A stretch of DNA of 64,000 nt, from contig CM065802.1 in the NCBI GenBank assembly GCA_033398695.1, positions 81,950,096 to 82,014,095 of the forward strand. Direction: 5' to 3'. A model generated the notes under the pieces. It was not told where the DNA came from. It saw only the letters and a program-made list of their open reading frames with translations, and ran no database searches. The number at the start of each line of letters is the position of its first letter. Within the stretch, counting starts at the first letter, position 1. The position numbers and the translations under genes are program-made. This stretch comes from Orobanche coerulescens. Taxonomy: Eukaryota; Streptophyta; Magnoliopsida; Lamiales; Orobanchaceae. Below, one piece after another: positions 10,451 to 21,642 of this stretch.

Positions 10451-12023
10451 TGATCGCTGAAATATTCCTCCTTCGGTAGTCTACAATTGCTCCATACCGA
10501 TTAAGCCAATCGTCTCGAGTATCGTGTCATCTCCTTGCATTTCTATCACAATCGATTTGAGAGCCACTCTCGCCCCAAATGATACAGGAAATTTCTAGTT
10601 TCTAAATTTACAATTCTCTCTCCACTCGGTAAACCAACAACATAAGGTTCACAAGTTTAAAATCCGGAAATATTCAAAGGATTTACACAAGACAAAGATA
10701 TGAAAGAATGTGTAGCTCTGTATCGAACAAAACGCTAGCGGGTGGGAAAGGATTTGGGCGATGCACGATGCGGCAAAGAGATCCCGATCATCTGTCCTCC
10801 TCATCTCATACAAACGTGGGGAACAGATCCGCACTCGATGTCCCCTTTCGGTCCCATTATCCTCTGCCTCGCCCGCGGCCAAAATTCGAGGCATCTCGAA
10901 CACTTTGCTGCGTCATTGGACATCGGCTTCCTTCGAATCGGCCGTGATGAGCGGGTTCCATTGTACTTAGTGGCGTCCTTACAAACGTCGCATGGTGCCT
11001 TTCTGTCGCACTCAAAACATGTAATCGAGTGCGCAGACAATCACGCCAAAGGTGGCACAGGCGACCACGGTTAAAGCACTTCCTAGCCGTATCCGTCGTG
11101 GTGACATTGTTCCGTAATTCTTTCCGCTCTTAGATGGGTGCGGAGGTTTCTTGAAAGAAAAGAAGAATTTGGGCCTTGCGGGCCCATCGCTCTTGTGCTC
11201 TGTAAAAGTACCGAGACTTTCTATTTCTTCGACTCCATAAACTTCTCCATTCTTTGTTTCTTTTATTTCGTACGCCAACGCCTTATCTGGTATTGGCGGA
11301 GAGTGGTACATTCAAACCGGACATGTACCTCTGGATTTCTGGTTTCATCCTAATTTCAAAATGAATCATCATCTCCGCATCCTTACGACCGGATGTCGAA
11401 CAAATGCTAATCGCTGGTTAAACGTCTTAATAAATGCAGGATACGGGTTCGTCGATGGTTGAGCGGAGAAAATTCCCAATTTTGGCTTCCCTCACGGGAC
11501 GAGGGCAATCGAGCTTCCATCATCATTTTAAATTCCGTCCAATCGGCATCATGATCTGCAGTCGGATAGCTTCCCACCACTCGGATGCTTCCCCTATCGA
11601 GAAATCTTGGGCAATAGGAGCTCTCCTGTCGTCCGGCAATTAATTCCAAAAAAATTTTCTCCAGTTCCTTCAACCAATGGTCCCAAGTGGGAGTCTCGGA
11701 AAAGCCGTCAAATTTGGGTGGTTGCATCTTTGCCACTTCTTGTAACCATCGGTCACCTCGATTTCCCATTTCTGGAATCCTTTGTTGTCTATTTCCCTGC
11801 TGAAATCCTGCTGCCACTTGCATTCGGTCCACGACTGTGGCGAACCGAGTCATCGGTTCACGACTTGACGAAGGATTTCGGCACACCAGTTCGGTTCGTT
11901 ATTGATGGATTGCTGCGGCTCGCCTGAGCTATGACTAGCCTGATTAGAAGGCGACGCCTCCCTTTCAGCATTCCGTCGTCCGCGTCCACGACCGCGACCA
12001 CGTCCACGTCCGCCTCTCAACAT
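10450..12023 (-). pseudogene. gag: Element B gag and protease (frame-disrupted)
   Basis: The start codon complement at 12021-12023 begins the Arg/Gly-rich leader seen in A. Capsid segments are readable at 11407-11886 (LQEVAKMQPPKFDGFSETP) and 11138-11311 (DKALAYEIKE). A degenerate zinc-knuckle region lies near 11010-11090, and protease remnants with the retained downstream ILG/DW region lie near 10450-10720. Many one- to three-base losses relative to element C coincide with CAG or CTG in C. Either this copy is a genuine pseudogene or the frame breaks are consensus errors. Confidence 0.8.
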
Positions 12024-12241
12024 ACTGTAAGCACAAGTACTTAATACACAGGAAACAACATCGTTCTAATATTCAAGTATAAAGAGACACAACATGTAAA
12101 GAACGAGATAGAGTTTAGGAACTTACAACCACCGTTCGCATGAAGACGTAGGCAGTGCAGTGATATCATTTACGGCCGGTTACCTCAAAAGACATAAATG
12201 ACCCCTATTTTAACCCAACAGCCAAGATATCCATAATCTTA

Positions 12242-12253
12242 GCTCTGATACCA
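12242..12253 (-). other. Element B primer-binding site (tRNA-iMet)
   Basis: The complement reads TGGTATCAGAGC, a perfect match to the initiator-Met primer site, five bases from the 5' LTR end at 12259. Confidence 0.92.
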
Positions 12254-12258
12254 TATTC

Positions 12259-14502
12259 TGTAACACCCCCAATATATTCGGGAATATTACAGCGCCGTAA
12301 ATCCTTTACATAAGGATTTACAAGGATGAAGAATTGAACAAGCATAAAAAGGTACTAACGAATGGAAATAACGGAATTACAGTACATCCGTTCTGACCAA
12401 ATACAGAAATAGTACAATTGTTCAACAGAACTCAATAATACACCACCAAATTCGAATCCATCACAAATGACTTCGTACTCGAGTACTTATTGAAATAACG
12501 AATAAACAACAGATAAATAAACCCGGTCGGGACATCACTCTGCACCCTCGTCGTCATGCATCTCGAGTGGTTGTTTTCCTGCTCTCCTAGATCCTGAACA
12601 TACACAAATGTTCACCCCCGAAGGGGTTAGCACAACGATGCTAGTACAAGTACAATAATCATACAACAGTGATATAATCAACAGTTATATCATAACAAGT
12701 TTCTCTAACGAGAATATCCACAACACATATCATATCATAACAGTTTTAACATACTGATGGTATTCCAACGATCCAAATAAGACACAAATATAGATTCCCA
12801 TGATGATCCGTCGCTTGACCAACACATGGTGGAACTACTGTCCAACGATCCAAATAAGACACAATATAGATTCCCATGATGATTCCCGTCGGATCAACGC
12901 ATGGTGGACATATATTCACAACATATTTACACGATACAATCACATCATAATTGTCATAATATAAACAATTCTAATTAGAGTACTTGCCTTGGTTTGAAGA
13001 CAAGAACAATACTTCCACAAAACGAACACTCGAAGATCGTCCTCCTCAATCAATCACGTAACGAGACCAAACCTTAACAAAAGAAATGATATAGGATTTA
13101 TCTCACGTCGTACGGATGTTTAACAATTCGATTTACGGCCAAAAGTTCATAAAATGCAATCTGACTGAACTGCTTAGCGCACGCTAAGTACTCTGTGTAG
13201 CGTGCGTTAAGTATGCTCGATAGCACACGCAAACAACAAAGCCTAGCGTACGCTAACTATGTATGGTCAGTACTTCACTGATCAGTCGACTAACTCGCCT
13301 GATAGCTTTACATACCAAATGTAGCGTACGCTAACTCGTGCTCGATAGCGCACGTTAATATTCATAGGATAGCGTGCGCTATCTGTGCATGGCAGTTTAC
13401 TGCACAACTTCGGATTCAAGGATATGCATATCAATATAAAACCATATTCCATTCCGACTTCAAATTTTCATACGACAATTCGAAAAGCTTAACGGTTGAT
13501 ATCAACACCTCTATATCAATCCATATTATCATGCTGAAGTTGATAAACGTTCTATCTATACTAGATAAATCCTTCCATGATCAAACCTTTAGATTTATCT
13601 AACAATAAGGATGTTAACGTCTAGTCCAAGATTACTATGAAATCATCTATTAGATTCGGTTTACCAATGATAGAAGCTTCTCTTCACATATTCAGTGTAA
13701 TAAGATTCGAATCATGATGATTATAATCAAGGTATTTAAGGCTTATTCATCTCACTATTCCAAACATGATATACTTGGATAATTCATCTATGAAAATCCA
13801 TATCTTGTTAACATGATCATCCAAATCGTTAGAATCTAACTCTAAGTCTTGAGATAGATTGAACATACCTTAATATGATGAAAATCACTGAACCGTAAGG
13901 TAGAATCCAACTCCGGTTGGTTGTATGCCACTCCAAGGTGCTATTCCTCCTCAATGATTACTCCCAAGTGATAACCAATGTACAAACACCAACAAGATGT
14001 GTTCTAAGTGTATAGAAGTATTACTACAGCTCTCTGAACTCTCAAGGATGAAGAAAGGGCGAAAGAAATGAAAGCCAAAACGGTTGATGTCCCATTTATA
14101 ATATTCTGCATTATTAACAAGTTAGCGCACGCTACTAAGCAATCCTTAGCGTGCGCTAATAATGGTTGACTTCAGAATTGTCCGGGTGCGTCCGCGGGAA
14201 TCTTATCCGGACCCATGTCCCGGCTGGCGCATGTGCTAGCTGTCCCGCTCAATAATTGAGTCCTTAGCGCACGCAACTCCTGCCTGCATAGCGTGCGCTA
14301 ATAATGGCCCGATAGCGCGCGTTAAGATACATTCTTAGCGTGCGCTATCACGAGGTTGCATGAGCAATTTTGCATGTTTCTATACTTATGTACAATGATA
14401 TTAATGCACGAAATATCATACTCCAATAATTAAAACCACCAATCCGAATAATACAGGGTTTGAATACAGATGAAATACACCGTAATAAATCTGGATATTA
14501 CA
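12259..14502 (-). repeat. Element B 5' LTR
   Basis: 2244 bp; same ends as the 3' LTR. It lacks about 112 bp present at 6161-6272 of the 3' LTR. The palindrome array and TATA box (14094-14100) are retained. Confidence 0.94.
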
Positions 14503-16318
14503 CATATGAAGTAAATTATCCAAATCATGATTTGGAGCTGATAGCTGTTGTTTTCGCCTTGAAGATATGGAGACATTATTTATACGGGACTCACTGTCAG
14601 ATCTTCACAGATCATAAGAGTCTCAAATACATCTTCAGTCAGAAAGAGTTAAACATGCGACAGAGGAGATGGCTAGAATTGATTAAGGATTATGATTTGG
14701 AGATTCTTTATCACCCACGCAAAGTGAATGTAGTGGCCGATGCACTGAGCCGCAAACCTATTTCTATTCGAATGCTGGAGACTCTCACCTCCTGGTCTAG
14801 CATTTAACGAGAGTTTATTCGTAAAGGAATTGAAGTATGGTTGCAAGGAGTCCAAGGGCAACTGTGTGTGATGGAATTAACTTCGTCGTTAACTGAAAAA
14901 CTCAAATCTAAGCAATTATATGACCCTCTAATGATTCGGTTACGTAATGAGTGAGCAAGGGTAAGGCCCTAGGATTTGTGATTCATGATGGTGGAGTTTT
15001 GATATTCCAGAATCAACTTTGTGTTCCCGATGCTGATGTTTTGAAGCAGACAATCATGAAGGAAGCTCACAGTATGCCATATTCTATTCACCCGGGCACC
15101 AGTAAGATGTACAAGGATCTGAAGCAGAATTTTTGGTGGGGCAACATGAAGAGAGATGTGGCGGAATATGTCTCGAAGTGTTTAACTAGTTAGCATGTTA
15201 AGATCGAACATCAACGACCTGCCAGAATGTTGAAACCACTTCCGATTCCTGAATGGAAGTGGAAAGATATATTGATGGACTTTATCACTAATACGCCGAA
15301 GACCAGAACAAGGATGAACATGATTTGGGTGATAGTTGATCGCCTAACCAAGTCGGATCACTTTCTGGGCATTAAGGATACTTGGGGACCAGAGAGGTTG
15401 GCACGAGTGTTTATTGCAGAGATAGTCTGATTGCATGGTACACCGAAGACCATTATTTCTGATCGAGATGGTCGCTTCGTGTCACATTTTTGTAAAGAGG
15501 TTAATAGAGGCTTGGGAACCGAGCTGAACTTTACCACAACTTATCATCCTCAGACTGATGGACAGTCCGAGAAGACTATTCAAACAGTAGAAGACATGCT
15601 GAGAGCTTGTGCGCTAGATTATTCGACTGAGTAGGAATTTCATCTACCGTTGATTGAATTCACTTACAATAATAGTTGGAATGCTTCCATTAAGAGGGCA
15701 CCTATTGAAGCGTTATACGAGAGGAGATGTAGATCACCCCTGTGTTGGGATGATTCATCAGACTTGATCGGGACGGAACTGAAGCTGATAGTACAGACTC
15801 AAGAGAAGGTAGCTTTGATTCGTGAAAGGCTGTTGACTGCCCAGAGTCAGCAGAAATCTTATGCAGACGTGCGATGTCGCCTGTTAGAGTTTGGTATTGG
15901 AGACCATGTGCTTTTAAAGGTTTCTCCTACTTGGGGGATTTTTCGTTTTGGGAGAAAATGAAACCTAAATCCAAGATATATCGGACCATTCGAGATTCTT
16001 GAAAGAGTTGGAGAATTGGCGTACAAGTTGGCCTTGCCGCCATCGTTGAGTCATGTTCATAATGTGTTTCACGTGTCTCAATTACGAAAGTACATCACAG
16101 ATCCCAGTCATGTAACTGATTTCAACGAGATCGAAGTCACTAAGGATGGCATGTTCGAAGAGAAACCAATCAAGATACTCAAGAGTCGAGTCAAACAATT
16201 GAGGAATAAACCAATCACCTTAGTTAAAGTTCAATGGTCGTGACACGAATTTGAAGAAGCCACTTGGGAGGTAGAGAACAGTATGAAGTCTAGATACCTA
16301 AAATTATTTTCGTCTTAA
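14503..16318 (+). pseudogene. pol: Element A pol, second part: end of RNase H, integrase, chromodomain-like tail
   Basis: This continues the RNase H frame broken at 5010 ([42 protein letters not shown]). The integrase zinc region is near 15060-15200, and the DDE core has MDFITNTPKTR (15275), [11 protein letters not shown] (15460) and TDGQSEKTIQ (15555). The C-terminal [12 protein letters not shown] and VKVQWS...EEATWE end at the stop 16316-16318. In-frame stops at about 15191, 15428, 15632 and 16241 correspond to Gln, Arg, Trp and Arg in B or C and fit C:G to T:A transitions; another stop is near 15960. Confidence 0.9.
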
Positions 16319-16336
16319 GTTCCGGGACAAAACTCC

Positions 16337-16353
16337 TTTTTAGAGGGAGAGTA
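16337..16353 (+). other. Element A polypurine tract
   Basis: A TTTTTAGAGGGAGAGTA stretch immediately precedes the TG start of the 3' LTR. Confidence 0.75.
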
Positions 16354-16517
16354 TGTAATATCCGGATAATTGTTGAGTATTTTCATTTGTATTTGAACCT
16401 TGTAATATTCGACTTTGTGGTATCTATAATCGAAGTGTGATTTTTCCCGTATTCATATTCCAAAGAGTCATGATCATATTAGGAAGAGTTTGCAAATTCA
16501 TGCATGCAGATACGTCA

Positions 16518-16927
16518 TAACGTACGCTAGCAGATGAGCTTAATGTACGTTATGAACTGAGAATAGCGTATGCTATGGACGAAGCATAGCGTACGTAACA
16601 AGCTGTCAGGCAGATAAGGTTGGTCAACACATGGGCCATCTTGGGACGGGGACAAGGATAAGATTCCCCATGTGATCAGACAGCTTTTTGAAAAAAGCAA
16701 GTCAACGAGGTTTAACGTATGCTAAAGGACTAAGATAGCGTATGCTAAATGGAGCTTATTACGTACGTAAAAGGTAATGGTTAACGTATGTTAAGAAGGT
16801 CAGAAATGAGGCAGTAGCTACTGTCGGACGTTAACACACGCTAAAGATTTCAGATAGCGTACGTTAAGGCGATAACGTACGTAATGCTGTGAGGTTATCG
16901 CACGTAAAGGTCTGAGTTTTATAAATA
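16518..16927 (+). promoter_or_regulatory. Element A LTR promoter: three palindrome quartets and TATA box
   Basis: Decayed versions of TAGCG-NN-CGCTA (often TAACGTACGTTA) start at 16518, 16541, 16564, 16587; at 16713, 16736, 16759, 16782; and at 16832, 16855, 16873, 16896. Spacing is 23 bp except one 18-bp step. A long inverted repeat (AGCTGTC 16601, CACATGGG 16628, CCCATGTG 16667, GACAGCT 16679) separates quartets 1 and 2. The palindrome CAGTAGCTACTG separates 2 and 3. TATAAATA at 16920-16927 is the likely core promoter. Confidence 0.7.
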
Positions 16928-17700
16928 TGGCAGCACCCTATTTCATTTGAACTCATTTCTTTTCATTCCTTATCCGATTTTTGAGAGTCCAGAGAGCTTT
17001 CTCCCCCATACATCATCCTTATATAGCCTCTCTACCTGGTTTAAAAGATCATAGACATCTCAGATTGGTGTTCAAGCCTATGGTGTCGAGTTCTACCGAT
17101 TGTTTTCATTGTTATTCTTTGTGAAAGGTATGTTGATACAAACATAACCTTGAATTCAGTTTCTTGAGTATGTTACTCAGATTATTACGTTTCAAGGATG
17201 TCGTATTAATCAAATATCATGTTTTAAGAAGATTGGTTTGGTTATACTTGAATGGTTCTTCGTTGTTAAAAGAACTGTGATCGAACCTTGGTATGTTGAA
17301 CCCTAAGATGTAGTTTCTGAGACTGTGGGATGTTTTGGTTGAGTTGTATAACAATGTCATGTTGATATGATCACCTAGAATCTAAGAGTTCAAGAAGATG
17401 AATTCTAGGAGTTTTCACCAAGATTATTACGTATTTTGTAAGAGGTGTTCGAATTGATAAACTTAGTTATATTCTTGATTAGAATAGATTGATCATGTTG
17501 AGGATAATCGAATTGAACCTAGAACACAGTTGTTTCATCTCCCTTCGAGAATTTGTTAGTATTCGTATGGTCATACCTTTGATACGAATTGTATGAATGG
17601 ACAAACCATGAGTAAATATTGAAGTGTAGAATTAAAATGGTTTGATGAATATCTTTGAAATCGTAGACACCGGCATTGTAACCTAATGTGTTCGTACGTA

Positions 17701-17870
17701 TAACGTACGTTAAGTGTCATGCATTACGTATGTTATAACATCAGGTGAGACGCAGTCGTCTGACCAGAGAACTTTTTCAAATACAAGCGTAGCGTACGTT
17801 GGGCGTATGAGCTTATGTACGTTAAGACACAGACTTAACGTACGTTACGTTGAGTATATAATGTCTGTTA
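17701..17870 (+). promoter_or_regulatory. Downstream palindrome group in LTR A
   Basis: Motifs start at 17701 and 17724, then at 17790, 17813, 17836 and 17859, all 23 bp apart within groups. The same positions are kept in the 5' LTR (766, 789; 855, 878, 901, 924). Confidence 0.7.
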
Positions 17871-18310
17871 TGAAGAGAATCCGACAGGATCCGAAGTGTC
17901 GGCAACTTTTGGCCATAGTTTAGGATGTTAGATGTTCATACGTTAGGTATATGACATAAGATGAACTCTATATTATTTCTTTTGTTTAAGGAACGAGCTT
18001 TGCAAAGTGATTGATCGAAGGGGCGACCTTCGACTGTATTGATACGGCCGGATTGTTTTGTCGTATGTTGTGTTGTTTTTAATAAAGTACTCGAGTGCGT
18101 TGTCATTTGTGAGGTTGGATTTGGTCATGTATTAATGTTCACCATTTGACATTTGTCTTTCAGTACTGTTTTCAGACTCGTGTTGTATTTTATTTCCGCT
18201 TCCATTGTTTGTTGGTATTTGTTATTGTCTTTTCATTTCCTCAGCCTTGTAAATTCTTATGTAAAGGATTTACGGCACTTAATATTCCTGAATACATCTG
18301 GGGTGTTACA

Positions 18311-18660
18311 GCAAGAGCAAATGCTACAAGACATTATCCAATGCCAAAAGGAGCAACAACAACAACTTGTCGAAGCTGTGGGAGATTACATCTTAAAAAA
18401 GCTGCTGGAAGTCAAAGCACATAAAGGGGTCCAGTCAGACCGACTGCGAATGGCAATACCCGAAGCAGCAGTAGCGGCAACCACTCTTCCACAAATGGAA
18501 GCAGCAGCCTCCCCCTCTCTTGCTCAAGAAATGCTAGCCCCCAGTGGTGAAGGAACGACATAAGGAGAATGCCAATAGCAGTAGCGGAGCCTACAACCCA
18601 CCGAGCCGGAGTCCGAATAGGTATAAAAATGAAGATGAGTGTGGAATAAAAAACAATGAT
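18311..18660 (+). pseudogene. C-terminal remnant of an unrecognised protein, interrupted by element A
   Basis: After the A 3' LTR a frame continues for about 84 codons to a stop at 18561-18563. It is Gln/Glu-rich at first (CQKEQQQQLVEAVGDYILKK), then Ala/Pro-rich. A possible polyadenylation context (GGAATAAAAAAC) follows near 18645. The composition suggests a coiled-coil or low-complexity tail, perhaps from another transposon or gene into which A inserted; the upstream part is outside the window. I do not recognise the family, and coding status is uncertain. Confidence 0.35.
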
Positions 18661-18809
18661 GTTTTATCTGTTTTTTTTTAATTTATGGATAAATAGTGTT
18701 GGTGCATCTTCGGTTGAAATTTTTGTACGATATATACGAATTTAATAATTTGTATCATCGTTATATCTTTTTCATGTATTCATATCATTTCATATATTGG
18801 CGTCGATAC
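18661..18809. other. AT-rich noncoding stretch
   Basis: Includes a T-run and no recognisable gene; it leads into the 210-bp tandem array. Confidence 0.4.
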
Positions 18810-19655
18810 GCGTTACTAATCTCATAATTCGTACGAATGGTATGATATTTATAGTTCGTACCATAGTTACATTATTTTCATGATAGAATTATAGTAATGC
18901 GTACCATTCGTACATAAAATCTTCACATTCGAGACAACGTACTGTTGATACGACTTAGATAAATCATAACAGATTAACTTCAAACCGACGATACGAATTT
19001 GATAAATCGTAACAGCTGTTGTTGCTACAATCTTATACAAGTATGAATGTTACGATATATATAGTTCGGACCGTAGTTACTTTATTTTCATGATACGAAT
19101 TATAGTAATGTGTACCATTCATACATAAAATCTTCACATTCGAGACAACGTACCGTTGATACGAATTAGATAAATTGTAACAGTGTAACTTCAAACCGAC
19201 GATATCAATTTGATAAATCATACAGCTATTGTTGCTACAATCTTATACAAGTACGAATGGTGCGATATTTATAGTTCATACCATAGTTACTTTATTTTCA
19301 TGATACGAATTATAGTTATGCGTACCATTTGTACCTAAAATCTTCACATTCGAGAAAACGTACCATTGATATGAATTACATAAATCGTAACAACGTAACT
19401 TCAAACCGACGATACGAATTTGATAAATTGTAACAGCTTTTGTTGCTACAATCTTATACAAGTACGAATGGTATGATATTTATAGGTCGTACCGTAGTTA
19501 CTTTATTTTCATGGTATGAATTATAGTAATGCGTACCATTCGTACATAAAATCTTCACATTTGAGACAACGTACCGTTGATATGAATTAGATAAATCGTA
19601 ATAGCGTAACTTCAAACCGACGATACGAACTTGATAAATCATAACAGCGTAACAT
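18810..19655. repeat. ~210-bp tandem array, about four copies, at the MULE 3' side
   Basis: Landmark GTTGCTACAATCTTATACAA starts at 19021, 19231 and 19442 (period 210-211), with a partial first copy from about 18820. Each unit carries several GATAAATCGTAACA and CGTACCATTCGTAC-like words. The open frames found here are repeat shadows. The array lies directly after the transposase C-terminus and probably forms a subterminal region of the MULE. Confidence 0.85.
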
Positions 19656-20057
19656 AGTTACAAATCTCCCATGCCCATGCTGAAGCGAGTGAGCTTTTCG
19701 AACCGATGGACACGCAGACCAATGCCATCTTCGACAACATGTGGGAACTGGTGATCTAATGCCACCAAAATTTGATATACTATCCGCTCCAACATCCATC
19801 CATCCAGTAATATGCAAGGCCGAACCATTGAGTCAAGCTCCTCCAACACACGATGTCCAGACTGAATCCTCTTCCCACGTGGTCGACCAACTTTCCTAGG
19901 GTTAGAATGGGTACCAACAACCCTTGAGGAAACGTAATCGGGTGTAAGCCATTCATCTTGATCCAGGATCGGCATCACTTCACCAGCATAAGTTTCAAGC
20001 CACGTTTGAGTCGAGTAATAACGATGCACATATGACACTGGAGATTGTCCGGTGAAA

Positions 20058-20308
20058 CTGCAAAAACAACAAACATACCAGAAAGTAGTAAGATAACTAC
20101 AAACCCAATATAATGTAGTTACGAAATGTTAAATTCGTAAATAGTAACACCAGTCAATATGGTAATGCAGTTACGAAATGACACTATATTCGTAACATCT
20201 AAGAATAATGTTAAGAATATCAAAGATTCGTAACAAATCATTTAAACAAATCATAACCATTAAAAAACATGTTACGAAAAAGACAATTTCGTAACGAGGT
20301 AACATCAC
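20058..20308 (-). other. MULE transposase intron 2 (predicted)
   Basis: GT donor at 20307-20308 after ...HAAAAI and AG acceptor at 20058-20059 before FTGQSPVSYVHRYY. It is packed with GTTACGAAAT and TTCGTAAC words, like the regions flanking the transposase. Confidence 0.7.
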
Positions 20309-21271
20309 CTTATTGCTGCAGCAGCATGTGAACAAGGTATAAGATCAAGATCAAAGACGTGACACGAGCACTCCTGAACAGCAAGATCAACCATATGGCT
20401 GTGAGATACAGAAATGACCTTGTATTTAATATCACTGATAGGTTCAACCTTCATAGACCTTCCCAACTCGATAGCTTTCTGTAGCCTCTAAGTTGCATAC
20501 TCCGATAACTCTTGGGATCTCGCTGCAGCTCTGGTACGACCCTTAAAAAACCAATCCTGACATATCTTACGGACATACTCAAGCAAAGAACACACTAGCA
20601 AAGATCTAGCCCATTTTATTCTAACATTCAAAACCTCTACAACATTTGATGTTCCAAAGTAATACCGATGAACATGGCATTTACAGACAGCCCATCTACT
20701 ATGGTCAAGATTTATAACCTTGGCATGTGCACGAGGAGCTGTCTGTTGCAGATTTGCAATGTGTTCCTCAAATCCGAATGCTTATAAGTTGTTGCTGCAG
20801 CTTGGAAAATATCGGTCACAAAAGATCAATAACCACATTTATTCATGTTAGTTTGTATATGAAATGAACGCAACCCGTGTGGGATCCCTGGATAAACCAA
20901 GTCGACTCCATTCTTTATGCTCAAGTGCTGATCAAACACAATCAAAAGATCAGCTGGACAACTAAATGCATTACGAACTTGTTGGAGAAACCAAGTCCAT
21001 GATGAATCATTTTCTTTGTCCCCAATCCCAAAATCTAAAGGAATTATCTGCTATTAGCATACTTCGTTGCAACAATAATCATAATACCCTTGTATTTTTC
21101 TTTCAAATGGGTTCCATCAAGCACAATAACAGGGCGACACGAACTAAATCCTCTAATACATGCACCAAGAGCAAAGAAAATGAATTGAAAGATACCATCA
21201 TCACATGTTTGTAGTGCCACCATCGATCCTGGGTTTAAGTCCTTTAGCATGTACAGGTATGTGGGCAGTAA

Positions 21272-21642
21272 CTTAAAATATACAAAAAAATCATTAAAAC
21301 AACATAATCATAACACAAAGCATTACAAATTCATCAAATTCGTAACACAACGCATTACGAATTCATCAAATTTGTAACAACAATATCACCAGTTTTTTAA
21401 CAATGAATTCATTAATTTCGTAACGCTATGCATTACAATTTTAATAAATTCGTAACATTACACATCACGAATTCATCAAATTCGTGACATCAATATCATC
21501 AATTTCGTAATAACGATGTCATCAATTTCATAACAACGAATTCTTTAATTTCATAACACTACGCATTATGAATTCATCAAATTCGTAGCACGTGTACCAG
21601 AAAACAAAAGATATAAACTTAAGTAGATCTAATCAAAAGAAC
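21272..21642 (-). other. MULE transposase intron 1 (predicted)
   Basis: The donor follows ...SDADKSLQ and the acceptor precedes LLPTYLYMLKD, a junction expected from intact relatives. The intron consists largely of direct repeats of CATTACGAATTCATCAAATT-type units. Confidence 0.75.

Larger units (their letters stand above)
5011..14502 (-). mobile_element. Element B: near-complete Ty3/Gypsy (Tekay-like) LTR retrotransposon nested in A
   Basis: It is 9492 bp and lies on the - strand. The 3' LTR is 5011-7371, PPT at about 7372-7392, gag-pol 7407-12023, PBS 12242-12253, 5' LTR 12259-14502. Both LTRs start TG and end CA in element orientation, and the TSD CATAT is perfect. LTRs are nearly identical apart from a ~112-bp deletion in the 5' LTR and small changes, so insertion is recent. 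It belongs to the same family as C and is a closer relative of A than of E. The pol frame is mostly open; gag is disrupted. Confidence 0.96.
1..18310 (+). mobile_element. Element A: old Ty3/Gypsy (Tekay-like) LTR retrotransposon, 5' end cut by window, host of element B
   Basis: The order is partial 5' LTR (1-1897), initiator-Met PBS (1903-1914), gag (from 2134), protease, reverse transcriptase, RNase H, integrase with chromodomain-like tail (ends 16318), polypurine tract and 3' LTR (16354-18310). The pol gene is interrupted at 5011 by element B and resumes at 14503. Domain order RT-RH-IN defines Ty3/Gypsy. The integrase tail resembling a degenerate chromodomain suggests the Tekay/Del clade (family knowledge, not computed). 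It is older than B: coding frames carry many in-frame stops and the two LTRs differ by substitutions and indels. The left boundary and left TSD lie outside the window; bases after the 3' LTR are GCAAG. Confidence 0.93.
16354..18310 (+). repeat. Element A 3' LTR (internally deleted)
   Basis: It starts TGTAATATCC and ends GGGTGTTACA. Compared with the 5' LTR it lacks about 0.5 kb near 18045 (5' LTR 1110-1630), including the 74-bp duplication. The full LTR would have been about 2.5 kb. Confidence 0.92.

Noticed and set aside
19033..19642. Three similar ~60-codon ORFs on the - strand
   Set aside because: They fall one per 210-bp tandem unit and reflect the repeat.
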